Origin: Cellulomonas timonensis
Lineage (GTDB): Bacteria > Actinomycetota > Actinomycetes > Actinomycetales > Cellulomonadaceae
Assembly (NCBI RefSeq): GCF_900046455.1
Contig: NZ_FCOT01000010.1
Coordinates: 1-64,000, forward strand
DNA length: 64,000 nucleotides
Direction of reading: 5' to 3'
Shown here: positions 53,834 to 63,151 of the stretch, in pieces
How positions within the stretch are numbered: the stretch's first letter is position 1
Layout of the letters: every line of letters starts with the position of its first letter
Position numbers and translations under genes: made by a program
Notes under the pieces: model-generated
Told to the model about the DNA's origin: nothing
The model's database searches: none
What the model saw: the letters and a program-made list of their open reading frames with translations, nothing else

Positions 53834-54802
53834 TCAACGCGGCCCGTCGGCCTCCGACCGCTCGGCGCCCCGCGCCCCGATCCAGCCGCGCGCGCCCCGA
53901 TGCCGCACCGAGCGTGTCGCCACCTCGACGCCTGCCTCGAGGGCCGCCGCCACCTCGTCGCCCAGTGCGAGCCGAGCCGCGAACGCCCCATGCAGCACGT
54001 CACCGGCGCCGAGCGTGTCCACCACCGCGCCCGGAGGCAGGGCAGGCGGCTGGACGACGCGCACGCCCTCCCCCTCCCCCGAGTCCGACGCTGTGTCGAT
54101 CCAGCGCAGCGGGCCGCCGCCCGCCGAGCGCGCGACCGTCCGCGGGCCCAGGGCCGCGACCGCCGCCAAGTCGTCCAGGCTGCCCGGCGGCGCCGTCGGG
54201 CCGCCCGCCCACACAGGCGGCAGGCGGAAGTCCGCGGAGAGCACCGCGTGGTCCACGACGGCCAGCAGACCTGCCAGCCCGTCCTTCCAGCTCCCGCCGT
54301 CGAGGGCCACCGGGATCCCCCGCTCCCGCGCCGCGGTCGCCAGGGCCACCGCCCCCGCGAGGTGATGGCCGTCGAGCAGCAGAGCCCGCGCGTCGTCGAG
54401 CACCCCCGGCAGCACGCCCCAAGCCCGGTCGCCCAGATCCCCCACACCCGTCCCGTTCACCGACGCCACCGCGCGCTCCCCCGTGGACCGTGTGACCAGC
54501 ACCGTCGACACCGCCGGCGCCGCAGCCTCCCCCTCGACCAGGTCCACCACCTCGACACCAGCCGCCGCGAGGCCCGCCCGCACCAGGTCGGCCACCGGCC
54601 CCGAGCCGATCGCCGTCACCAGCCGGGTCGGCACGCCGAGCGCCACCGCCGTCGCGGCGGCATTCGCCGCCGGGCCCCCGAACGTCACCTGGAGATCGCG
54701 CGCCACGACCTTCTCGTCCGCAGCCGGCACATGGTCGACCACCTGGAGCACGTCGAGGGTGACCAGGCCGCAGCACACCAGCCAGGGACGACGCGGTTCC
54801 AT
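53834..54802 (-). CDS. PfkB-family carbohydrate kinase
   Basis: Ribokinase-type sugar kinase of 322 residues. The first PfkB signature appears as FGGPAANAAATAVALG near 41-56 and the second, with the catalytic base, as DTLGAGDVLHGAFAARL near 260. Start ATG 54802 has GGAGG about ten nt upstream. It is on the same strand as the ROK repressor but 106 bp before it, and divergent from a GntR regulator. The substrate (fructose, ribose, tagatose-6-P or another sugar) cannot be read from the sequence; linkage to the transport locus suggests sugar catabolism. Confidence 0.88.
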   Translation of the reverse strand: MEPRRPWLVCCGLVTLDVLQVVDHVPAADEKVVARDLQVTFGGPAANAAATAVALGVPTRLVTAIGSGPVADLVRAGLAAAGVEVVDLVEGEAAAPAVSTVLVTRSTGERAVASVNGTGVGDLGDRAWGVLPGVLDDARALLLDGHHLAGAVALATAARERGIPVALDGGSWKDGLAGLLAVVDHAVLSADFRLPPVWAGGPTAPPGSLDDLAAVAALGPRTVARSAGGGPLRWIDTASDSGEGEGVRVVQPPALPPGAVVDTLGAGDVLHGAFAARLALGDEVAAALEAGVEVATRSVRHRGARGWIGARGAERSEADGPR

Positions 54803-54937
54803 CTGAGACACACCTCCGGGGCTGGGCGCAGCACGCCAGCCGACTGTATCGACCGATCGCCTCGGCTCACCTCGACGAACCCGGTGACCGCTAGGTTGTG
54901 CGAGACCGCTGCCACGCCGACGACCGAAGGGCCCCGG

Positions 54938-55300
54938 ATGCACCTGTTCATCGATGCCGACTCGGCATCGCCGCCCTACGAGCAGCTGCGCTCGCAGATC
55001 ACTGAGCAGGTCCGCTCAGGCGCCGTGCCACCGGGGACCCGGCTGCCCACCGTGCGCAGGCTCGCCGAAGAGCTCGGCCTCGCCGCGAACACCGTCGCCC
55101 GCGCCTACCGCGAGCTCGAGCACGGCGGAGTCGTCGAGACGCGCGGCAGGAACGGCACCTTCGTCCGAGCCGCCGACGCGGTGCAGGCCAGCGAGGCCAG
55201 GGCAGCCGCGCTCGCCTTCGCCCGCCGTGCCCACGAGCTCGGCCTCGACGACGAGACCGCGCTCGGCTGGGTCCGCGCCGCGCTCGCCGAGCCGGCCTGA
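54938..55300 (+). CDS. GntR-family regulator, YtrA-like
   Basis: Transcription factor of 120 residues. Residues 10-75 are a GntR winged helix (PYEQLRSQITEQVRSGAVPPG, then LPTVRRLAEELGLAANTVARAYREL and TRGRNGTFV). Only about 40 helical residues follow, too few for a ligand domain, which is typical of the YtrA subfamily that often controls ABC transporters. It starts at ATG 54938 and is divergent from the PfkB kinase gene with about 135 bp between, so both may share its operator. Confidence 0.9.
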   Translation: MHLFIDADSASPPYEQLRSQITEQVRSGAVPPGTRLPTVRRLAEELGLAANTVARAYRELEHGGVVETRGRNGTFVRAADAVQASEARAAALAFARRAHELGLDDETALGWVRAALAEPA

Positions 55301-55324
55301 CGCCAGGATCCGCGCTCGGCGGGA

Positions 55325-55543
55325 CTACTCGGCGGGGACCTGGCGCTCGACCAGGTAGGAGTGGCCGTCCGGGCCCACAACCCGCTCAAGCTGGGTGCGC
55401 AGGTCCTGGTCCCGCTCGCGCTCCTCGGCGCTGACCGGGCGGTGCGGGGCTGTCGAGTCGCCGAGTTGCGGCGGCCCGAAGATCGTCAAGAGCTTCTCCG
55501 TCACGCGCATGCCCAGTGGGGTACGGGGGGCCTTGCCCGTCAT
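55325..55543 (-). CDS. Hypothetical 72-aa protein
   Basis: Small soluble, charged protein of unknown function: a basic N-terminus ([18 protein letters not shown]), a Pro-rich middle and an Arg/Glu-rich helix ending in a stop at 55325. It resembles small actinobacterial hypotheticals in having the [11 protein letters not shown] segment. It overlaps the preceding membrane-protein gene by ATGA, which supports it being real. Confidence 0.6.
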   Translation of the reverse strand: MTGKAPRTPLGMRVTEKLLTIFGPPQLGDSTAPHRPVSAEERERDQDLRTQLERVVGPDGHSYLVERQVPAE

Positions 55544-55959
55544 GGCCTTCTCCTTGCCGGCGCCACAGCGGCGCCCTCTGCTCCCATTGTCGGCCCGTCG
55601 CCTGGCTGCCCTGCGCCTGGCTGCCCGGCGCCGGGGCGGCCCACCGCAGGGCGGTCGACTAGCAGCCAGGTGGCGCCACCGAGCACCAGGGCTGCGGCGA
55701 TGACGGCGGGCCACGCGCCGATCGTCGGGGCCACCAGATGCGACCCGACGAACGCGAGCACGGCCACCAGCACCACGGCGCCCACGCGCAGCCATCCGGC
55801 TGCCGGCGCCGATCGCCATGCGCACCAGGCGCCACCCGCGAGCAGCACCACGGCGGCGAGCGGTCGCACGCCGGTGAGCTGCCCCACGGCGAAGCCGATC
55901 ACGAGCGTCAGTGCGGCGAGCACCGCTGTGGGGAGCGCTGCGGCAGGAGGGCGTGGCAC
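55540..55959 (-). CDS. Hypothetical multi-helix membrane protein
   Basis: A 139-residue protein with about four hydrophobic helices between residues 8 and 105 and a Gly/Pro/Gln-rich cytoplasmic tail containing a short GAGQP repeat. No family is recognised. Start GTG 55959 is a choice based on where the hydrophobic pattern begins; the frame stays open upstream only opposite pgi. It is coupled by ATGA to the 72-residue gene and divergent from pgi. Confidence 0.6.
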   Translation of the reverse strand: MPRPPAAALPTAVLAALTLVIGFAVGQLTGVRPLAAVVLLAGGAWCAWRSAPAAGWLRVGAVVLVAVLAFVGSHLVAPTIGAWPAVIAAALVLGGATWLLVDRPAVGRPGAGQPGAGQPGDGPTMGAEGAAVAPARRRP

Positions 55960-56098
55960 GGGCCCCACTCTAGGCGCGCCCCCTCGTCCACCGGCCGTCG
56001 GCCAGCCGTCCACCAGCCGTCCACCAGCGCGGAGTCCCGCGTGCGACGCCCCCAGGTGGACATACCGTGGTGCCACTGACCTGACGAGAGGGAGCCCC

Positions 56099-57781
56099 GT
56101 GACGACCGAACCCATCGACGCGACCGCGACGACGGCCTGGACCGACCTCACCGCGCAGCGTGACGCGCTCCGCCCCGACCTGCGCGCCTGGTTCGCCGCC
56201 GACCCCGGGCGCACCGAGCGCCTCACGCGCACGGTCGGCGACCTGCACGTCGACCTGTCGAAGAACCTGGTGACCGACCAGACCCTCGAGTCGCTGGTGC
56301 GCCTGGCCGACGAGGTCCGCCTGGGTGAGCACATCGAGGCGATGTTCTCCGGCGAGCACATCAACTCCACCGAGGACCGCGCGGTGCTGCACACCGCCCT
56401 GCGCCGGCCCGCGTCGGCCAGCCCCGCACTGGTCGTGGACGGCCAGCAGGTCGACACGGACGTGCAGGCCGAGCTCGAGAAGGTCTTCGCGTTCGCCGAC
56501 AAGGTGCGGTCCGGCGCGTGGACCGGTGTGACGGGCGCCCGGGTGGCGACGGTGGTGAACATCGGCATCGGCGGCTCGGACCTGGGCCCCGTGATGGCCT
56601 ACGAGGCGCTCGCCCCGTACGTGCAGGACGGCCTCGAGCTGCGGTTCGTCTCCAACATCGACCCGACGGACCTCGCGGAGACGGTCCAGGGCCTGGACCC
56701 GACGACCACGCTGTTCATCGTCGCCTCGAAGACGTTCGGCACCATCGAGACGCTCACCAACGCGCGCCTGGCCCGCGAGTGGCTGTGGGAGCAGCTCCTC
56801 GCCGCCGGCGCCATCGAGGACACCGACGAGGCTCGCGCGCAGGCCGTGGCCAGCCACTTCGTCGCCGTGTCGACGGCGCTGGACAAGGTCGCCGCGTTCG
56901 GCATCGACCCGGCCAACGCGTTCGGGTTCTGGGACTGGGTCGGCGGCCGTTACTCGGTGGACTCCGCGATCGGCACGTCGCTGGCCATCGCGATCGGCCC
57001 GGACGGCTTCCGCGACTTCCTGTCCGGCTTCCACACCGTCGACGAGCACTTCCGCACCACGCCGTTCACGCAGAACGTGCCCGTCCTCATGGGCCTGCTC
57101 AACGTCTGGTACGTGAACTTCCTCGACGCCGCGACGCACGCCGTGCTCCCGTACGCGCAGCACCTGCACCGGTTCCCGGCGTACCTGCAGCAGCTCACGA
57201 TGGAGTCGAACGGCAAGTCGGTCCGCTGGGACGGCACGCCCGTCACCACACAGACCGGCGAGGTGTTCTGGGGCGAGCCCGGCACCAACGGGCAGCACGC
57301 CTTCTACCAGCTCATCCACCAGGGCACGCGCCTCGTCCCGGCGGACTTCATCGCCGTGGCGAACCCCGCGCACCCGCTCAAGGACGGCGACACCGACGTC
57401 CACGAGCTGCTGCTCGCGAACTTCTTCGCGCAGACCAAGGCGCTCGCGTTCGGCAAGACCGCCGACGAGGTCCGCGCCGAGGGCACCGCCGAGGAGATCG
57501 TCCCCGCGCGCGTCTTCACGGGCAGCCGTCCCACCACGTCGATCCTGGCCCCCGCGCTGACGCCGTCGGTGCTCGGCCAGCTCATCGCGCTGTACGAGCA
57601 CATCACCTTCGTGCAGGGCGTGGTCTGGGGCATCAACAGCTTCGACCAGTGGGGCGTCGAGCTCGGCAAGAAGCTCGCCCTGGAGATCGCCCCGGCCGTC
57701 TCCGGCGACGCCGAGGCCCTGGTCGCGCAGGACCAGTCCACGCGCAGCCTCATCGAGTACTACCGCGCCCACCGCGGCTGA
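56099..57781 (+). CDS. pgi: Glucose-6-phosphate isomerase
   Basis: Interconverts glucose-6-phosphate and fructose-6-phosphate in glycolysis and gluconeogenesis. The 560-residue protein is of the normal bacterial length. Landmarks: [20 protein letters not shown] near 150-169, [13 protein letters not shown] near 206, the catalytic [11 protein letters not shown] region near 283, [26 protein letters not shown] near 383-400, and the C-terminal signature [14 protein letters not shown] near 517. Start GTG 56099 has GAGGGAG five nt upstream; the frame continues upstream without family similarity. Confidence 0.97.
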   Translation: MTTEPIDATATTAWTDLTAQRDALRPDLRAWFAADPGRTERLTRTVGDLHVDLSKNLVTDQTLESLVRLADEVRLGEHIEAMFSGEHINSTEDRAVLHTALRRPASASPALVVDGQQVDTDVQAELEKVFAFADKVRSGAWTGVTGARVATVVNIGIGGSDLGPVMAYEALAPYVQDGLELRFVSNIDPTDLAETVQGLDPTTTLFIVASKTFGTIETLTNARLAREWLWEQLLAAGAIEDTDEARAQAVASHFVAVSTALDKVAAFGIDPANAFGFWDWVGGRYSVDSAIGTSLAIAIGPDGFRDFLSGFHTVDEHFRTTPFTQNVPVLMGLLNVWYVNFLDAATHAVLPYAQHLHRFPAYLQQLTMESNGKSVRWDGTPVTTQTGEVFWGEPGTNGQHAFYQLIHQGTRLVPADFIAVANPAHPLKDGDTDVHELLLANFFAQTKALAFGKTADEVRAEGTAEEIVPARVFTGSRPTTSILAPALTPSVLGQLIALYEHITFVQGVVWGINSFDQWGVELGKKLALEIAPAVSGDAEALVAQDQSTRSLIEYYRAHRG

Positions 57782-57797
57782 CCGCCGCCTGGGCGCC

Positions 57798-57840
57798 CGT
57801 CGAGGGCCCGCCGGCTCAACCGCCGGCCGGGCCCTCGACG
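57798..57840. terminator. Bidirectional hairpin between pgi and the PDZ protease
   Basis: CGTCGAGGGCCCGCCGGC pairs with GCCGGCCGGGCCCTCGACG with a single bulge and a 6-nt loop. It overlaps the last codons and stop of the minus-strand protease and lies 16 nt after the pgi stop, so it can serve both convergent genes. Confidence 0.75.
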
Positions 57841-58976
57841 AGCGTCACCTCGGCGCTGTGCGACGTGCCGCCACTGGTCCACTCGAGGGTCACGGTGTCA
57901 CCGGGCTCGTGCTCGGCGAGCCGTGACGACAAGTCGGCCGCCGAGGTGACAGTCGTGCCGTCGAGCGCGGTGACGACATCCCCCGCGACGAGCCCCGCCG
58001 CGTCGGCGGGCGTCCCGGAGAGCACTCCGGCCACAGGCGCGCCCGTGTCCTCCGGCCCGCGCCGCAGCAGCTCGTCAGCCGGCTCGTCGACGCCTAGGCC
58101 CCCGGGCCGGGCAGGGCTCTCGGACATCACGAGCTGCACCCCGAGGAATGCGGGGTAGCCGATGGAGACCGTCTCTGTCTCCTCGCCGCTGAGGATCTGC
58201 GCGGCGATGTCCAGCACCGTCCCCACCGGGATGGCGTAGCCGCGGATGTCCTCCCTGCCGGTGGACGCCGCCGTCGTCATGGCGACGCCCTCCCCGTCCC
58301 CGTCGAGCCCCGCGCCGCCCGAGTCGCCGGAGACGACGTCGGCGTCGACCTCGATGAGCCCGCCGAGCTCGCGTCCCGTGGTGCTCCCCTCGGTGCGCGT
58401 GGTGATGGTCCGGTCCATCGACGTGACCAGCCCGGGGGTGGCCAGCAGCTCGCTGGCGCCCCGCGCGTTGCCCACCACCATCACGGAGTCGCCGACGTCG
58501 AGGTCCTCGTCCTGGTCGATGACCGCCACGGCGAGGTTGGCGGCGTCGTCGAGCTGCAGCACCGCGACGTCGTTCTCCGCGTCGGAGCCGACCACTGTCG
58601 CGGTGTACGCCACTGGCGGCTCGCCCACGGTGACGGTCACCTCGGTGGCCCCGGCGATCACGTGGGTGTTGGTGAGCACCACGCCGTCGGAGGTGAGCAC
58701 GATGCCGGTGCCGGCGGCCTCGGCCCGCTGGTAGCCGAGCTCGGTGTCGAGGATCGCCATCCCCGCCCGCTCGTCGAGGCTGGCGGCGCGGGGGTCGAGG
58801 GTGATCGTCTGCACGGGGGCGGGCGCGGCGGCTCCCGACGGATCGGGCCCCGACGCCAGCGCTGAGCCGCCGGCGAGGACCGCGATCGCCAGGGCGGCGC
58901 CGACCCCTCCCGCAGCGACCCGCCGACCTGGCCGATGCGGGTTCCGCATGCGGTCGGCCACAGCGTCGTCTTCCAT
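57816..58976 (-). CDS. Trypsin-like serine protease with PDZ domain (HtrA/DegP-like)
   Basis: Envelope protease of 386 residues. A basic N-terminus (RPGRR) is followed by one hydrophobic segment near 23-42 that anchors or exports it. The protease domain has the catalytic triad in LTNTHVIAG (His), SDAENDVAVLQL (Asp) and VVSGDSGGAG (Ser). A C-terminal PDZ domain (about 290-380) includes GVLSGTPADAAGLVAGDVVTALDG. It is shorter and more acidic than classic DegP. The ATG at 58976 was chosen because the start upstream adds only an Arg/Gly-rich stretch. Confidence 0.92.
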   Translation of the reverse strand: MEDDAVADRMRNPHRPGRRVAAGGVGAALAIAVLAGGSALASGPDPSGAAAPAPVQTITLDPRAASLDERAGMAILDTELGYQRAEAAGTGIVLTSDGVVLTNTHVIAGATEVTVTVGEPPVAYTATVVGSDAENDVAVLQLDDAANLAVAVIDQDEDLDVGDSVMVVGNARGASELLATPGLVTSMDRTITTRTEGSTTGRELGGLIEVDADVVSGDSGGAGLDGDGEGVAMTTAASTGREDIRGYAIPVGTVLDIAAQILSGEETETVSIGYPAFLGVQLVMSESPARPGGLGVDEPADELLRRGPEDTGAPVAGVLSGTPADAAGLVAGDVVTALDGTTVTSAADLSSRLAEHEPGDTVTLEWTSGGTSHSAEVTLVEGPAGG

Positions 58977-59144
58977 CGCGCACCCCCTGCGGCCGCGCCC
59001 CGAGACGCGGTTCCCCCTGTCTCCAGGAGAACCCACGCGGGCGCTTGGGGCCTGCGCAACGCGAGACGGATCAGGCTGTCGCAGGTCGGGGGCGTGCCGC
59101 GCCTGAGGACGCGAGGGCGTGGGACGGCGGAACGGGGTGGTGGG

Positions 59145-60386
59145 TCAGGCGCGGAACCGCTCGGCGCGCTCGACGACGCGACCGGTGCGGGAGGCCGCAT
59201 CCCAGCGGTAGACCGTGACGCCGTCGATGAGCACGTGCTCGGCACGCGACGTCATGTCGAGGGGGTCGCCAGACCAGATCACCACGTCGCCGTCGAGGCC
59301 CGGCGCCAGCGCCCCCACCCGGCCCTCGAGGCCGAAGAACGACGCGGGGTTGACGGTGAGCGCCTCGAGGGCCGTCTGCCGCGGCAGGCCCTCCTTGACG
59401 GCCAATGCCGCCTGGTGGACCAGGAAGTTGATGGGCACGACGGGGTGGTCGGTGGTGATCGCCACCCGCACGCCCGCCGCGGCGATGGTGACGAGGTTCA
59501 CGATGGCGCGGTCGCGCAACTCGACCTTGGACCGGCTGGTGAGCATCGGGCCGAAGATCACCGGCACGTCCCGCTCGGCGAGCACGTCGGCGATCTTGTG
59601 CGCCTCGGTGCCGTGGTTGACCACGAGGCGGTAGCCGAACTCGTCGGCGAGGCGCAGCGCGGTGGCGATGTCGTCGTGGCGGTGGGTGTGCTGGTCCCAG
59701 ACGAGCTCGCCGTCGAGCACCCGCGCGAGGACTTCGAGCCCCAGGTCGACGGCGAACGGCTCGTCCTTCGCTGCGGCGGAGGCCCGGGCCGCCCGGTAGT
59801 CCTGCGCGCGGGTGAACGCCTCCCGGATGACGAGCGCGACGCCGAGCCGCGTCGAGGGGAGCTGCTTCTTGTCCCCGTAGACCCGCTTGGGGTTCTCGCC
59901 GAGCGCCGACTTCACGCTGACCACGTCGCTGATCACCTGCTCGTCGATGGTCCGCCCGCCCCACGACTTGATCGCCACGCTCTGGCCGCCGATGGGGTTG
60001 CCCGAGCCCGGCTTGACGACGATGGCCGTCACCCCGCCGCTCAGCGCGTCGCGGAACCCCTCGTCGTCGATGTCGATCGCGTCGATGGCGCGCACCGCCG
60101 CCATGTTCGGGCCGGTCATCTCGTTGACGTCGTTGCCCTCGACTCCGACGCCCTCCTCGGAGATCCCCACGTGGCCATGCCCCTCGACGAATCCCGGGAG
60201 CACCCAGCGGCCTGTCGCGTCCACGCTCTCGGCGTCCGGCGGGATGGGCCCGTCGGCGCCGACCGCCACGATCCGGCCGTCCTCGATCAGCACGACGCCG
60301 CCGTCGATGGGCGGCGCGGACACGGGAACGACGAAGCCGCCGGTCACAGCGACGACCGGACGGGTGGGGCGCGGGGTGGAGGTCAT
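59145..60386 (-). CDS. Amidohydrolase-superfamily protein
   Basis: Metal-dependent hydrolase of 413 residues, probably cytoplasmic. A beta-sandwich N-terminus leads to the metal motif LPGFVEGHGHVG near 60-70 (HxH); further ligands fit DQHTHRHDD near 215, VNHGTEAHK near 240 and the catalytic Asp in ITTDHPVVP near 300. The C-terminal NPASFFGLEGRVGALAPGLDGDVVIW is typical of imidazolonepropionase/dipeptidase-like members. The substrate is unknown. ATG 60386 gives the standard N-terminus. It precedes the protease gene on the same strand by 168 bp without visible coupling; that gap shows no gene. Confidence 0.9.
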   Translation of the reverse strand: MTSTPRPTRPVVAVTGGFVVPVSAPPIDGGVVLIEDGRIVAVGADGPIPPDAESVDATGRWVLPGFVEGHGHVGISEEGVGVEGNDVNEMTGPNMAAVRAIDAIDIDDEGFRDALSGGVTAIVVKPGSGNPIGGQSVAIKSWGGRTIDEQVISDVVSVKSALGENPKRVYGDKKQLPSTRLGVALVIREAFTRAQDYRAARASAAAKDEPFAVDLGLEVLARVLDGELVWDQHTHRHDDIATALRLADEFGYRLVVNHGTEAHKIADVLAERDVPVIFGPMLTSRSKVELRDRAIVNLVTIAAAGVRVAITTDHPVVPINFLVHQAALAVKEGLPRQTALEALTVNPASFFGLEGRVGALAPGLDGDVVIWSGDPLDMTSRAEHVLIDGVTVYRWDAASRTGRVVERAERFRA

Positions 60387-60567
60387 CCGCCCACGGTACG
60401 ACGCAGGCTGGGCCCTCGTGGAGGCCGACGTCACACCGTTGGCGGGCGCGGGCGCGGCCCGGCACGGGCGTACTCTTCAGGCACGGATCCCTTCGGAACG
60501 CGGCGGTCAGTCGCCGCGAGGCTCCGCTCTCCAACGACACCCCGGTCCGCCGGGAGTCTGGTGACAC

Positions 60568-61065
60568 ATGAGCATCAGCTCGCCTGCCCGCATCCGTCAG
60601 CCCCACCGCGCTCCTGCGTCCTCTCTGTGCGTGCATCCCGACTCGTGGTTCGGCTCGGTGCCCTCTGCCCCGGAGGTAGCGGTGCGGCTGGAGCTGGCCA
60701 CCGGCTCCTCCGTCAGCCCTGTCGGCGGCGCGTGGTGGCCGTGGAGCCGCGACCTCGCCGCCCAGGCGCCGGAGCTGCTGTCCGCGGTGGGCGCGGCCTG
60801 CGGGTCGAGCGTGGTGCACGTGGTCTACGACCGTCGCACCTGGGAGCCGGTCCCCCACCGGCTGGCCCTGGGCGACCGGTACGTCAAGTGCGGGTGGTTC
60901 GACCTGGCGGACCCGCACCAGGTGTCGCTGCACATGTACGACGGCCGGCGGTTGGTCCTGCTCGTGGTCCCGCCGGAGACTGGCAGGCGCACGGCGCTGC
61001 GTGCGATGCACCAGGCCGCGGACCCGCACAACCGCCTGGCCCCGGGGCAGATCCTGCCCCGCTGA
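60568..61065 (+). CDS. DUF5994 protein
   Basis: A 165-residue soluble protein that matches the actinobacterial DUF5994 pattern: VGGAWWPWSRDLAAQAPEL near 52-70, then YDRRTWEP, GDRYVKCGWFDLADPHQVSLHMYDGRRLVLLVVPP near 101-137. The short C-terminus (QAADPHNRL) is also typical. The family has no assigned function that I know. It stands alone between the divergent amidohydrolase and the cold-shock gene; its 181-bp upstream region shows no motif I can name. Confidence 0.82.
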   Translation: MSISSPARIRQPHRAPASSLCVHPDSWFGSVPSAPEVAVRLELATGSSVSPVGGAWWPWSRDLAAQAPELLSAVGAACGSSVVHVVYDRRTWEPVPHRLALGDRYVKCGWFDLADPHQVSLHMYDGRRLVLLVVPPETGRRTALRAMHQAADPHNRLAPGQILPR

Positions 61066-61249
61066 CCTGCGACTCTGGCACATGCGGCCAGAGTCGTGTA
61101 CTGTGACAAAGGATTTGCAGTGCTTGGATGTCATTATTCGCGCCGGTCACACGGCGCGCGTTCCCACAAGGGGCGGACGACGAACACCGTAATCACCTGG
61201 TCCCGTTAATTCTGCGGGGTCGTCCGTCTTACCTCCTGAGGAGAACAAC

Positions 61250-61453
61250 ATGGCTACTGGCACCGTGAAGTGGTTCAACGCCGAAAAGGGCTTCGGCTTC
61301 ATTGCTCCCGACGACGGCGGCGCCGACGTCTTCGCGCACTACTCGGCCATCGCGAGCAGCGGCTACCGCTCGCTCGACGAGAACCAGAAGGTGCAGTTCG
61401 ACGTCACGCAGGGCCCCAAGGGCCCGCAGGCCGAGAACATCACGCCGCTCTGA
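61250..61453 (+). CDS. Cold-shock protein
   Basis: Single-stranded nucleic-acid-binding chaperone of 67 residues with the RNP1 motif KGFGFIAP at residues 14-21 and RNP2 VFAHYSAI at 28-35, plus the opening [10 protein letters not shown]. The start has GAGGAG six nt upstream. The 184-nt region before it is long for this genome, as is usual for cspA-type leaders that fold at low temperature; a TGTACTGTG -10-like element lies near 61096. A textbook terminator follows, so the gene is monocistronic. Confidence 0.97.
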   Translation: MATGTVKWFNAEKGFGFIAPDDGGADVFAHYSAIASSGYRSLDENQKVQFDVTQGPKGPQAENITPL

Positions 61454-61471
61454 TCGAGCGCGCCTGACTCA

Positions 61472-61509
61472 CAAGAACGCCCCGGCCGGGAACGGCCGGG
61501 GCGTTCTTG
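61472..61509 (+). terminator. Strong terminator of the cold-shock gene
   Basis: CAAGAACGCCCCGGCC pairs perfectly with GGCCGGGGCGTTCTTG: a 16-bp stem with a 6-nt loop, starting 19 nt after the stop codon. The A- and T-rich stem ends supply the uridines of a bidirectional terminator. Confidence 0.92.
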
Positions 61510-61525
61510 CGTCTGCTGACAGACC

Positions 61526-62038
61526 TCAGCCACTCATGCCCGTGGACGCCGGGGCCGAGTCCGCAGGCGCGTCCCACAACCGGATCTGACGGCGCTGCCC
61601 CTCGAGCAGGTCGGCGGCGTCGATCGTCACCTCGATGATCTCGCCCCCACCGCGGATGCTGACCACCAGATCGTGGTCCGGCGAGGCTGGCGCCAACCGC
61701 ATCAGCCATGACGAGCGGGACGGCGTCCTCGAGACCCCTCGCACCGAGCGCGGCTCATGCACCGGCGTCGCCAGCGCCAGGCCCGGCTGCCGGGCCAGCA
61801 CGATGACGCTGTGCTCCGACGCGACCTCCCCGGGCTCACCCGTGAGCATCTGGACGTCCGTCGCGTGGATCGGCGACCCTGGCGGCTCGAGCACGATCAC
61901 CAGGTACTCCACCTGGGCGTTCCACACCCAGACGGGGCCCACCACGTAGGACATCCCCTCGATCTGCCCCGCGAGCTGAACGCGTGCAACGCATCCCGGC
62001 ACCACCGTCTCAGCCGGCTCCCACTCGTCGTGGTCCAC
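61526..62038 (-). CDS. Unrecognised protein, about 170 aa
   Basis: A protein-like frame ending at 61526 with segments such as VVPGCVARVQLAGQIEG, PVWVWNAQVEYLVIVLEPPG and LVVSIRGGGEIIEVTIDAADLL, suggesting beta strands; no family is recognised. The start is uncertain: GTG 62038 (GAGGGA upstream) gives 170 residues, whereas the open frame reaches ATG 62185 (219 residues), but that N-terminal extension has poor coding character. No signal peptide or membrane helix is seen. It is convergent with the cold-shock gene and divergent from the S4 gene. Confidence 0.65.
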   Translation of the reverse strand: MDHDEWEPAETVVPGCVARVQLAGQIEGMSYVVGPVWVWNAQVEYLVIVLEPPGSPIHATDVQMLTGEPGEVASEHSVIVLARQPGLALATPVHEPRSVRGVSRTPSRSSWLMRLAPASPDHDLVVSIRGGGEIIEVTIDAADLLEGQRRQIRLWDAPADSAPASTGMSG

Positions 62039-62216
62039 AGCGCCCCCGTCCCTCGCCCCCTCGGCGGACAGCCGCCCCTGCTCCACCGAACACCGCGCCG
62101 CGATGACCGGCAACCGGTCGACACCCGGTGGACATCCAGTGGACACCCGGTGGGCGCAGACGCGATCCCGGGACGCCCTCGCCACGGCTCCCGGCCATGC
62201 CGCCTACAGTCGGTGC

Positions 62217-62597
62217 ATGAGCAACGCCCCGAGCGCGGAGTCCACCCGCCTCGACCGCTGGCTGTGGTGCGCGCGGCTGTTCCGCACCCGCGCGCTCGCG
62301 GCGGCGGCCTGCAAGTCCGGCCATGTGCGGATCAACGGCGCCCACGCCAAAGCCGCGTCGACAGTCCGCGTCTCCGATGAGATCCGCGTGCGGGCCGACG
62401 GCCGGGAGCGGATCGTGGTCGTCTCGCAGATCATCCTCAAACGGGTCGGGGCAGTGGTGGCCGCCGAGTGCTACGTGGACCACACGCCTCCGCCCCCCAC
62501 TCCCGAGGAGACGCCCGGGGTCCCGGTCCGCGACCGCGGCGCCGGCCGCCCGACGAAGCGTGAGCGGCGCCTGCTCGAGCAGCTCCGGGGCCGTTGA
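62217..62597 (+). CDS. S4-domain RNA-binding protein (Hsp15-like)
   Basis: A 126-residue protein dominated by an S4 RNA-binding domain at about residues 10-75 (RLDRWLWCARLFRTRALAAAACKSGHVRINGAHAK), followed by VSDEIRVRADGRERIVVV. The C-terminal GRPTKRERRLLEQL is the basic tail common to actinobacterial Hsp15/YrfH-like proteins. Hsp15 binds 50S subunits that carry stalled nascent chains, which is the likely role. Start ATG 62217 is at the normal family position. Short direct repeats of GTGGACA and CACCCGGTGG lie in the region upstream (about 62115-62155). Confidence 0.92.
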   Translation: MSNAPSAESTRLDRWLWCARLFRTRALAAAACKSGHVRINGAHAKAASTVRVSDEIRVRADGRERIVVVSQIILKRVGAVVAAECYVDHTPPPPTPEETPGVPVRDRGAGRPTKRERRLLEQLRGR

Positions 62598-62683
62598 CCC
62601 GCGGACAGCCTGGTACGAGATCATGGGCGTGACGGAGAATGACGACCAGCACCGCCCCTTGCCCGACGAGCAGAAGGCCCACC

Positions 62684-63151
62684 GTGAACCAGCCCCGCAT
62701 GAACGTCGAGTCCTTCAACCTCGACCACCGCACCGTCGCCGCCCCCTACGTGCGGCTCGCCGACACGAAGGTCCTCCCCGGCGGGGACGTCATCACCAAG
62801 TACGACGTGCGGTTCTGCCAGCCGAACGTCGACCACCTGGAGATGCCGTCGCTGCACTCGCTCGAGCACCTCATGGCGGAGCACTCGCGCAACCACACCG
62901 ACCGGGTCATCGACATCTCCCCCATGGGCTGCCAGACGGGGTTCTACGTGATCCTGCAGGGCGAGTGGGAGTACGACGCTGTGCTCGACCTGGTGCAGGC
63001 CACGCTCGAGGATGTCCTCTCGGCCACCGAGGTGCCGGCGGCTAACGAGGTGCAGTGCGGCTGGGCCGCGAGCCACACGCTCACGGGCGCGCAGGAGGTC
63101 GCTCGCGGCTTCCTCGCCAAGCGCGACGAGTGGGCGCAGGTGAGCGCATGA
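62684..63151 (+). CDS. luxS: S-ribosylhomocysteine lyase (AI-2 synthase)
   Basis: Cleaves S-ribosylhomocysteine to homocysteine and DPD, the autoinducer-2 precursor. The 155-residue metalloprotein carries the HSLEH motif near 59-63 and the catalytic/metal Cys in [10 protein letters not shown] near 89. Start GTG 62684 is preferred because AAGG lies seven nt before it; ATG 62699 gives a very similar protein ([10 protein letters not shown]). Its stop overlaps the ATG of the nucleosidase gene (ATGA), so the two consecutive enzymes of S-adenosylhomocysteine recycling are translationally coupled. Confidence 0.95.
   Translation: MNQPRMNVESFNLDHRTVAAPYVRLADTKVLPGGDVITKYDVRFCQPNVDHLEMPSLHSLEHLMAEHSRNHTDRVIDISPMGCQTGFYVILQGEWEYDAVLDLVQATLEDVLSATEVPAANEVQCGWAASHTLTGAQEVARGFLAKRDEWAQVSA

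Noticed and set aside
53795-55300. A 501-codon plus-strand frame ending with the GntR regulator
   Set aside because: Only the last 120 codons show the GntR fold; the upstream part is antisense to the PfkB gene and Arg/Ala-rich.
62100-62160. Short repeats CACCCGGTGG/GTGGACA as a regulatory array before the S4 gene
   Set aside because: The copies are short, imperfect and irregularly spaced, and easily arise by chance in GC-rich DNA.
62639-62683. An upstream ATG for luxS
   Set aside because: The added 15 residues are not part of the family, and GTG 62684 has a better ribosome-binding site.
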